Positions 58,079-64,000 of a stretch of DNA of 64,000 nt are shown piece after piece. A program made the position numbers and the translations under genes. Every line of letters begins with the position of its first letter. Position 1 is the stretch's first letter. Origin of the DNA: CALARM01 sp036746235 (lineage in GTDB: Bacteria > Vulcanimicrobiota > SpSt-956 > JAKJGF01). Under the pieces are notes generated by a model. It was given only the letters and a program-made list of their open reading frames with translations. It was not told where the DNA came from and did not search any database. The stretch is taken from contig DAIOEN010000011.1 of the NCBI GenBank assembly GCA_036746235.1, positions 1-64,000 of the forward strand, read 5' to 3'.

Positions 58079-59281
58079 TTATCCTTTATCAGTTTTTTGC
58101 CAGTTAAAATAATTTCTTGTAAGGCGGAAACCCAGACAGACTGAATGACTTCCCTGTCTGTCAAAACGGCGGGATGATGATGTGCACAGATGAGCTATAC
58201 TTCGCCAGTTTCCTCCGCGATGAATACGACTTTTTCCGGCATTTTTCCCGGCAGGATTATGTACAGGTTTTCCGCATTTTTTACAGTAAAGATCTGATGT
58301 TCGATTTTTAGTTTCACATCTGATACAAAAATACGTTGGACTGTCCTTATAACGATCATAGCACCACTCTGATACATTACCATTCATATCATAGAGCCCA
58401 AAAGCATTCGGCTTTTTCTGTCCCACAGGGTGAATAATATAACCGGAATTAGCTTCATACCAGCAATAATCATTTTCCATATAATTTCCCCAGTAATATA
58501 CGGTTTTAGAACCGGCACGACAGGCATATTCCCATTCTCCCTCTGTGGGAAGGCGATAACCATTCCTGCCTGTAAATATATATTCTCTATCATTTACTCC
58601 ACCATAACAATTTTCAAGACCGCTCTGTATACTCAGCCAGTTACAGTAAGCCACTGCTCCATACCAGCTTATATTTACCACAGGGTGGTTCTCATAATCA
58701 TCTTTAACATAAAATGTTCCTGATACCGGGCCTCCTGTTATTCCACAGTATTCATTATCCGTTATATTTATCCAGGGACTTTTGTCTTCAATCTGATTTC
58801 CTTCGGAATTTAAAAAAACACAGAACTCTTTATTTGTTACATTATATCTGCATATTTGAATTGTGATAAAAGATGTAGAATATATGGATACCATATTTCT
58901 ATCCGTTTCAGTACAGAGTTCTTTTATTTCAGTGTCTAATTCTTCAATTCTTTCCCGGCGTTTATTCTCACATCTATTAAATTCTTTTATATATTCTTTT
59001 ATATTACAACCTGTTTTCGGACAGTAAGTTATATCATAGCTATGCATTTCTTCACAGAAAGGACATATATTCTGAAGACTGCTTCCACATTTGCTGCAAT
59101 ATATACTTTCATCTTTATTTCTTTTGCCGCAACAAAGGCATTTTAAACCGACTCCCGGTATTTCGAGAACATCTGTTAATAAGTTCGGTGTGCCGCAGTA
59201 GAGACAGAAAATCTTATTATATCCTTCTGGAATGTCAAGATTACCACCACAATTAGTGCATTTTATGCTTCCCCGTGTCAT
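58079..59281 (-). CDS. Zinc-ribbon/FGE-fold protein with candidate DGR-type variable end
   Basis: 400 residues from the ATG at 59281 (GGAGGTG upstream; the ATG at 59311 is next to the terminator stem). Two N-terminal zinc ribbons (CTNC ... CLYC, CLCC ... CSKC, then CPFC and CPKTGC) and a coiled coil precede an FGE/C-lectin domain (VTNKEFCVFLNSEGNQ, WYGAVAYCNWLS, LPTEGEWEYACRAG, AFGLYDMNGNVSEWC). A third zinc ribbon (CIRC ... CKKC) interrupts the FGE fold just before RGGNW. The usual first strand (IPGGxFxMG) is missing. The end GGNWRSIAHLCTSSSRRFD ... CLGFRLTR occupies the same place as the DGR variable region at 14064 and shares CTGGGTTTCCGCCTT with it. It is paralogous to the 13362 domain. 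Confidence 0.82.
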   Translation of the reverse strand: MTRGSIKCTNCGGNLDIPEGYNKIFCLYCGTPNLLTDVLEIPGVGLKCLCCGKRNKDESIYCSKCGSSLQNICPFCEEMHSYDITYCPKTGCNIKEYIKEFNRCENKRRERIEELDTEIKELCTETDRNMVSIYSTSFITIQICRYNVTNKEFCVFLNSEGNQIEDKSPWINITDNEYCGITGGPVSGTFYVKDDYENHPVVNISWYGAVAYCNWLSIQSGLENCYGGVNDREYIFTGRNGYRLPTEGEWEYACRAGSKTVYYWGNYMENDYCWYEANSGYIIHPVGQKKPNAFGLYDMNGNVSEWCYDRYKDSPTYFCIRCETKNRTSDLYCKKCGKPVHNPAGKNAGKSRIHRGGNWRSIAHLCTSSSRRFDRQGSHSVCLGFRLTRNYFNWQKTDKG

Positions 59282-59320
59282 AAATACACACCTCCATCTT
59301 AATTCAAACATATACCGATA

Positions 59321-59346
59321 GAAACGCCCCGTCCGTGGGGCGTTTC
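59321..59346 (-). terminator. Hairpin terminator after the CHAP lipoprotein gene
   Basis: A perfect 10-bp stem (GAAACGCCCC with GGGGCGTTTC) has a 6-base loop, 8 bp beyond the stop of the minus-strand gene at 59354. The arm ends in TTTC with only a short T-run, so termination may be partial. It separates the lipoprotein gene from the FGE gene. Confidence 0.75.
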
Positions 59347-59353
59347 TATATGT

Positions 59354-61240
59354 TTATCTGTATAAAAGGCTCTTACTACCTTCCGGATGAAACCATCCCT
59401 GAACAGTCAATCCGTCGCCTGCATTGGATACAATCTTTGTAGATGAATTATAAGAGATTGTTCTCTTCAGAAGAGTTGAACCGTTATTGGCACCGGTAGG
59501 ATAATTTGCTTCAATAACCTCAATAGAATTTGAAGTTACTTTGTTAATTATGGCTACATGTCCCCAGGTAAGTCCACTCCAGCAGATAATATCACCGGTT
59601 TGAATAGATTGCCCGCTGCCATTGGATATTTTAGTATAACCTGAAGGGTTCTGACCAAACCAGTAAGCGGCTCTGTCAACATTAAAATCACCGTATATAG
59701 TATTATTGCCATGTTCGCTGAAAATTCTTTGAACATATTCGGCACATTGTTCTTTTCCACCCTGCTGCTGTACTGCTGGTATAGTACTCCAGGTTCTTGG
59801 CGGAGATATGGATATTAAATCAGCAAGAACAGTTCCGCTGCCTGCACTGTTATCACGAACCTGAAGCTTGAAAGAATTCTTATAATCTCCGACTCCATAA
59901 ACGGCAATATAATTCTGTCCCGTATAAGGAGCAGTAAAGGTGACGTTATCGGCCTGTCCTGCACCGTTTGTGGATTTCCCTATATAGTACCCCTTATTTA
60001 CATTCCTGTTATTATGTGTATAAAGGTCTGTATTGCAGTTGTTGAGAGGATTTAAAGTAACTGTATACTTTTTACCTCCTGTCATGTTGAAATAATATCT
60101 CTGATAATAACCGTTTCCAGTATCACCAAAGAATTCCCTTCCGTCAGTGGTAACCTGAATGGGATTCGAGTCATAAACAGTAATAGCCCAGAATATGCCT
60201 TCAGGGCCAAACCTGCCCTGTCCCGGTTCATTATCTACAACGAGTCTGAAATATTCTTTATGGCATGTTCCGCCTTTGATAGTTGTAGAAGGAACGGCTT
60301 TAAATTCTGCTTCAAATGTAGCAGTCTGTCCTGGATTTACAGAGTTTTCGACCATTCTAATTCTGTTAGGACTGAGCCATCCCCTTGCACCGTTGAAATA
60401 GAATCCGCAGTTTCTATCCTGGCTGTTCCAGGTACCGAGTCTTACTTTATTCCAGTACCATATTGTGTTGCCAGTATTTTTAATTTTTATTTGTAAAACA
60501 ACGATTTTTCCTATCTCTACTGCAGGATGTCCGTACTGGCTTACAATCTGACAGGTATAGATAGTTTTAGCAGTGCTGCTTCCTGTAATACTTAAAGAGT
60601 AGGAATTAAGTGCTCTGTTGTAGCCATAGACCTTTACATAATAAGTGCCTGATGAAAGGTTTTTGGTTATTTTTTCCGTATTCGAGCTTCCGTTAGAAAT
60701 AGCTGTTCTGGTGCCTGATGAATTAAGTAATTCCATGTCAATGTCACCTCTTGAGTGAGTAAAATTCAAAGTAGCTGTTACATTACTGTTCCCTGAGATA
60801 TTAAATTTATAATATCCCGGTATTCCTGCTTTATTAATAGAGCCTGTTGTGTTGTAAGGTATGGATACAGATACTGCAGATGAAAGACTTGAACCTCCAT
60901 TTACAGAAGCGGTAAGTGAATTATCTTCAATGAGAGGTTTTGATGGGTCACTGTATTCATATTCAGCAGTATCATCTTGAGTTTGTACTGTATTTACTGC
61001 AATCTCTTCAGTTGAAGGAGTAATTGTTTGAAGTGCGTCTATATCGGAACTAGTTTCAGTCGGAACAGGAGTAAGCTGAACATCAGTAGAAGGTATGGAA
61101 ATGATACCTGAATTGTTGTTAGCCGGTACCTGTGGATAACCGATAGTGTCACTGCCGCCTCCGCACCCCGTGAGGAGCATTAGTAGAGATAAACCCAATA
61201 CCATAATAATTTGATTAATTTTTGTGAGCTGCATATTCAT
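59354..61240 (-). CDS. CHAP-amidase lipoprotein with PPC and NBR1-like Ig domains
   Basis: 629 residues from the ATG at 61240 (AAAGGAGG upstream; an earlier in-frame ATG overlaps that site). A lipoprotein signal (LGLSLLMLLTGC, Cys26) is followed by a Thr/Ser/Pro-rich linker, a pre-peptidase C-terminal (PPC) domain (about 115-220), an Ig-like domain with W/G pattern (GNTIWYWNKVRLGTW, RMVENSVNPGQTATFEAEF; about 225-340) resembling NBR1-type modules, a second PPC-like domain (about 355-470), and a C-terminal CHAP domain. The CHAP has the catalytic Cys in QGGKEQCAEYVQR and the His in WGHVAIINKV. CHAP enzymes cut peptidoglycan peptides. It is probably an envelope-anchored cell-wall hydrolase. It appears to be transcribed alone. 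Confidence 0.88.
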   Translation of the reverse strand: MNMQLTKINQIIMVLGLSLLMLLTGCGGGSDTIGYPQVPANNNSGIISIPSTDVQLTPVPTETSSDIDALQTITPSTEEIAVNTVQTQDDTAEYEYSDPSKPLIEDNSLTASVNGGSSLSSAVSVSIPYNTTGSINKAGIPGYYKFNISGNSNVTATLNFTHSRGDIDMELLNSSGTRTAISNGSSNTEKITKNLSSGTYYVKVYGYNRALNSYSLSITGSSTAKTIYTCQIVSQYGHPAVEIGKIVVLQIKIKNTGNTIWYWNKVRLGTWNSQDRNCGFYFNGARGWLSPNRIRMVENSVNPGQTATFEAEFKAVPSTTIKGGTCHKEYFRLVVDNEPGQGRFGPEGIFWAITVYDSNPIQVTTDGREFFGDTGNGYYQRYYFNMTGGKKYTVTLNPLNNCNTDLYTHNNRNVNKGYYIGKSTNGAGQADNVTFTAPYTGQNYIAVYGVGDYKNSFKLQVRDNSAGSGTVLADLISISPPRTWSTIPAVQQQGGKEQCAEYVQRIFSEHGNNTIYGDFNVDRAAYWFGQNPSGYTKISNGSGQSIQTGDIICWSGLTWGHVAIINKVTSNSIEVIEANYPTGANNGSTLLKRTISYNSSTKIVSNAGDGLTVQGWFHPEGSKSLLYR

Positions 61241-61258
61241 TGCAACTCCTCCTTTCAT

Positions 61259-61538
61259 AAAATAAATTTACCGGCCTTTAGCCGGTATGTCAAATATATA
61301 TACAACTTATACTTTTTAGAATTAAAATTATGTGTAATAAGAATCCGGCAAACTGTCTGCTGCAAGTTATGTCTACAGTGCACATTGGATGGAGAATTGA
61401 ACTCCAGGGTGTGTGCAACCCGTCACCAGACTCAGCTTATAAGGATGCTGTATGTAAGTAGACATGGTAAGAACAGCATACAGAAGCGGCTTTGTCAATT
61501 TATATGGCAGTTCGTTTTATTTTTTCAATTACCTAATA
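61259..61538. other. Leader region with hairpin and structured segment
   Basis: This is the 280-bp 5' region of the lipoprotein gene. A 7-bp hairpin (TACCGGC, loop CTTTA, GCCGGTA; 61269-61287) lies just before the ribosome site. Between 61369 and 61484 are several complementary stretches: ATGTCTAC with GTAGACAT (8 bp), GCACA with TGTGC, GGAG with CTCC, and ATGCTGT with ACAGCAT. No open frame is present. This may be a structured leader or ncRNA; I cannot match it to a known riboswitch. Confidence 0.4.
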
Positions 61539-62339
61539 TTAAATATCAATTTTACCATGAAATACTATTTCTACTTCAGCTGTTAAAGAAGCTAAGAAAT
61601 TCCCATTTCTTTTAACAGAAACATATACCGGTTCTCCTGTCTTCTGTATAACAGGAAAATCTGTAATGTCTTTATTTATATTGAGATATTTCCATAATCC
61701 TGCAGCAATTGAAGCGGAACCGCAGGAATTTTCATTGATAAATGTATCAAGTGATGAAACATAAATATATGGATTTATAAAGATTTCATTATCATTATCT
61801 TCGATAAAAACTATTCCTGATGCTTCTTTTGATATGAGATTATATTGTCGAAGAAAATCTTTGAATTTATCTTCATTTGGAATCTTATTGTCAGACAATA
61901 CTGCATGAGATATGCCTCTCATATGAAAAATATTTACTGAGGAAAAATACTCTATATATAACCTGTCCAGGTTGACTATAGCTGTAACAAGATTGTCTCT
62001 TTTATAAATAGTTGTGTTTTGTGTGGATAAATTTTCTTTGTTATTTCCAAGAATAATTTCTACAGTTCCTTCACCATCTTCCATATTAAGATAATAGCCA
62101 AGAGCAAGTAATGCGTTACCGCAATATTCTCCTCCTGCCATTCTGAATTTAAGAAAATTCTTTTTCTTATCAAGTAAGAAAGCTACCTGATCTAGCGGAG
62201 GAATAACGGAAATATTATTTTTCAAATCTTTAATCAATTTTTTCCCTGTTTCTCCCTGATGAATAAAAGGCACTTCGGTAAGGACAAGACATGTAGGATT
62301 ACCTCCTGCTTCATGAAATACCATTAAATCAATTAACAT
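61539..62339 (-). CDS. Diaminopimelate-epimerase-fold racemase (CntK-like)
   Basis: This 266-residue protein belongs to the DapF/PhzF fold. The two active-site motifs are GGEYCGNALLALGYY (about 70-84) and NSCGSASIAAGLW (about 215-227), giving the pair of cysteines used by cofactor-independent amino-acid racemases. The pattern GGE-x-CGNA is closer to histidine racemases (CntK) than to lysine-pathway DapF, whose motif is CGNG. The substrate is therefore uncertain. An excellent AAGGGAGGT ribosome site sets the start. The PLP enzyme gene lies 41 bp upstream on the same strand, so the two may act in one pathway, for instance a D-amino-acid-containing metabolite or metallophore. Confidence 0.78.
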   Translation of the reverse strand: MLIDLMVFHEAGGNPTCLVLTEVPFIHQGETGKKLIKDLKNNISVIPPLDQVAFLLDKKKNFLKFRMAGGEYCGNALLALGYYLNMEDGEGTVEIILGNNKENLSTQNTTIYKRDNLVTAIVNLDRLYIEYFSSVNIFHMRGISHAVLSDNKIPNEDKFKDFLRQYNLISKEASGIVFIEDNDNEIFINPYIYVSSLDTFINENSCGSASIAAGLWKYLNINKDITDFPVIQKTGEPVYVSVKRNGNFLASLTAEVEIVFHGKIDI

Positions 62340-62380
62340 TGCAGAACCTCCCTTTCTAATATTAATTTTATATTTTATTT

Positions 62381-63430
62381 TTATAGATAAATAATACGGC
62401 CCGGAGCAGGAAAAGATGTTGTACAGATTTTTAAATTATTTTTCCATAATAAAGAGGATATTTTATCTATATCCTCATATGTATGTGCCGCGTTCAGCAC
62501 TATACGGAGATATTTTGGACTGGTACAGGTAGGATAAGATAAATAACTGCAGAATAATCCCTGTTCACTTAATAAAGAAAAAATATCATCCCTGTTCTGT
62601 CCGAGGCAATATATGGGAAATTTTTCTTTTTTTCCCGTTACCTGGGAGTAAAATCCTGTTTTTTTCTCAAATTCTTCAATATTTTTTTCAAGGTTTATTC
62701 TTTTTTTCTGTCTCAAATCTTCCGATTTATTAAAGGCATAAGCCATTGCCTGAGGCGGGGGAGCTGCTGCAGAATAAACAGGCATAATTTTACATATATG
62801 ATCAATTATTTCTTTATTCCCTGATATGAACCCGCCTGGAACTCCACAGGCTTTTCCTGTTGAACTTACAAAGATAGTTTTACCTCTTATTTCTGCCGGC
62901 AGAATTTTTGATATATTGGCAACTTCAAAAGCATGAGAAATATCACTTACCATCCATAAAGGTTTAATTTCTCTAAAATAAACATCGACCGGCTCTGGAA
63001 AGCCAGTAAAGGAATCTACAAGATTGTTTATCAATATGCAGTTTGCAACTGAATTTTTTATCTTAAGAATATAATCAATAAAATGATTTTCTTCTACTTC
63101 TTGAACTTTCAAAGAAGAATTATCATTTTTCAGACATGGGTGTAACCGGGGGGCTTCTATTACCGGTAAAGAATTTTTACCGGCGAAATACTCAAAAAAA
63201 CTTTTTGCTGTAAGGCCGGCTAAATATCCGCTGGTAAATAAAATTGTATCTTCTGTAGAAAGTATTCCGGAGATGTTTTTCTCCATAAGTTCTATTTCAT
63301 TAAAATTATAGTCGGAAAGTCTTGATGTGGGATTGGTGGTACCGTAGATATGAAGTCCTTCCTGAACCAGATTAATAAATTGCGGATCATCCTGTAAACC
63401 AAGATATGATGTACCTTTAAAGTTTATCAT
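62381..63430 (-). CDS. PLP-dependent oxoamine-synthase-type enzyme
   Basis: This 349-residue fold-type I PLP enzyme resembles 8-amino-7-oxononanoate synthase and glycine C-acetyltransferase. Visible elements are the N-terminal NFKGTSYLGL, GTTNPTSRLSDYN, the cofactor ring segment VSDISHAF (D and H as in DEAH), and the Schiff-base lysine in SSTGKACGVPGGFISG. It is slightly short for the family (about 390). It probably condenses or rearranges an amino acid with an acyl donor, but neither can be named. Ribosome site AGGAGG. It is followed by the racemase gene and preceded by the partial gene at 63550. Confidence 0.82.
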   Translation of the reverse strand: MINFKGTSYLGLQDDPQFINLVQEGLHIYGTTNPTSRLSDYNFNEIELMEKNISGILSTEDTILFTSGYLAGLTAKSFFEYFAGKNSLPVIEAPRLHPCLKNDNSSLKVQEVEENHFIDYILKIKNSVANCILINNLVDSFTGFPEPVDVYFREIKPLWMVSDISHAFEVANISKILPAEIRGKTIFVSSTGKACGVPGGFISGNKEIIDHICKIMPVYSAAAPPPQAMAYAFNKSEDLRQKKRINLEKNIEEFEKKTGFYSQVTGKKEKFPIYCLGQNRDDIFSLLSEQGLFCSYLSYPTCTSPKYLRIVLNAAHTYEDIDKISSLLWKNNLKICTTSFPAPGRIIYL

Positions 63431-63458
63431 AAGTTAATTCCTCCTAAAAAAATATTAT

Positions 63459-63553
63459 GTAAGCGTTCATTAATCAACCCTTTTCATAGCCAGGAGAATT
63501 ATCTTTGTAATCATGCAAAATCGACTTCTGACTGATGACATCTGAACGCTTAC
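63459..63553. other. 11-bp inverted repeat between minus-strand genes
   Basis: GTAAGCGTTCA at 63459-63469 and its exact complement at 63543-63553 are separated by 73 bp. The second arm overlaps the stop of the 63550 gene, and AATATTA flanks both arms. It could form a long-loop hairpin between the two genes or mark a small insertion; neither is proven. Confidence 0.45.
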
Positions 63554-64000
63554 AATATTACATCCCTTTTTCCCAGTTCTTTCATAACTGTTTCTATTAC
63601 AGTTTCTTTCAGTCCGAGAAAAACTCCGGCTCCCTGCTGTGGCAGAAAATCTTTATGATTGATCGGGAAAGTTGTAAAGTCTGTTGTTCCATAACCATAG
63701 AGAGATAAATCCTGAGAACGGCAGGTAATATTTAAATTATTCATGGCATAAATCATGGATTGATAATATTTAAATTGATTTGAACCGCCGGTAACAGGAA
63801 TACCGGGAAGATACGACACACAGAACAGGCTCAGAAATACACATGGATATAATTCTTTTTTCCTGATAGCTTCAAGTAATGCTGCCGGAGAAAGGTTTAC
63901 TGTGTAATCGGAAGATACCAGGTTGTTATCTATTTCTTCCATTCTGTGAAGTTTATTATTATTCGAATGCCAGAAAAGAAATGTACCGTTTGTATCGCTC
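63550..64000 (-). CDS. Unrecognised protein, cut by the right edge
   Basis: The frame is open from 63550 to the window end, so at least 150 residues of a larger protein are present. An internal ATG at 63942 (MEEIDNNLVSSDY) has no ribosome site, and the frame continues upstream as DTNGTFLFWHSNNNKLHRM, so the start lies outside. Segments such as NLSPAALLEAIRKKELYPC, PVTGGSNQFKYYQSMIYAM and LYGYGTTDFTTFP look enzyme-like, but I do not recognise the family. It precedes the PLP enzyme and racemase genes on the same strand and may belong to their pathway. Confidence 0.6.
   Translation of the reverse strand, partial: SDTNGTFLFWHSNNNKLHRMEEIDNNLVSSDYTVNLSPAALLEAIRKKELYPCVFLSLFCVSYLPGIPVTGGSNQFKYYQSMIYAMNNLNITCRSQDLSLYGYGTTDFTTFPINHKDFLPQQGAGVFLGLKETVIETVMKELGKRDVIL

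Noticed and set aside
61385..61420. tRNA-like T-arm (TGGAG TTCAATT CTCCA on the minus strand)
   Set aside because: No acceptor stem, anticodon arm or CCA can be paired around it, so it is not a tRNA.

Overview
The window is AT-rich bacterial DNA (roughly one third G+C by eye) with strong Shine-Dalgarno sites, long tandem-repeat proteins and one run of 100 Ns, so it is probably a scaffold from an uncultured organism. Two lipoproteins with clear lipoboxes show a cell envelope with anchored lipoproteins. Nothing in the window fixes a phylum. No tRNA, rRNA, CRISPR array, phage module or intact transposase was found. Most genes belong to families used in bacterial signalling and biological conflict: STAND NTPases, HEPN-like domains, TPRs, vWA, PP2C, protein kinase, HerA ATPase, HD domains, nucleases and formylglycine-generating-enzyme (FGE) folds.

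Layout. (1) 1-10606, minus strand: a TerY-P-type operon running vWA/TerY, PP2C phosphatase, a small helical adaptor, a protein kinase with zinc ribbon, then two giant beta-helix proteins whose N-termini repeat the small adaptor domain. The second giant gene runs off the left edge. (2) 11047-14990, plus strand: a HEPN-like/coiled-coil/TPR/FGE protein split by an apparent -1 frameshift, ending in the variable region of a diversity-generating retroelement (DGR). A hairpin, a dead reverse-transcriptase remnant and an adenine-rich template repeat follow. (3) 14994-15920: an Rpn-type nuclease. (4) 16189-22748, plus strand: a four-gene operon (membrane protein, TPR protein, HerA ATPase, LHH nuclease) behind a clear promoter. 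(5) 22971-29515, plus strand: vWA lipoprotein, tubulin/FtsZ-like protein and a CesT/YbjN-like protein, closed by a strong terminator, then a membrane CAP-domain protein. (6) 30509-59281, mostly minus strand: three large HEPN-like/STAND/TPR proteins, zinc-ribbon membrane proteins, a Nudix hydrolase, an HD-NTPase-HD protein, an AAA/PD-(D/E)XK protein, a 1229-residue protein with an aminoglycoside-phosphotransferase-like kinase, and a second FGE protein with inserted zinc ribbons. (7) 59354-64000, minus strand: a CHAP-amidase lipoprotein, a DapF-fold racemase, a PLP enzyme of the oxoamine synthase type and a gene cut by the right edge.

The connecting thread is a set of N-terminal modules shared by otherwise different proteins. 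Four proteins share a HEPN-like domain (anchors LG[HD]W and RN-x(3-5)-H) followed by a second domain anchored by LYP/LFP. Three proteins share a roughly 100-residue helical adaptor. Two share a small N-terminal domain upstream of the HerA gene. Two FGE paralogues carry DGR-like variable ends. My reading is an island of sensor/effector systems in which repeat or diversified domains recognise ligands and NTPase, HEPN or nuclease domains act. The best candidates for undescribed biology are the HEPN-like family with its DGR-diversified member, the HerA-LHH operon, and the adaptor/beta-helix extension of the TerY-P triad. Family assignments come from motif reading by eye, with no database search.
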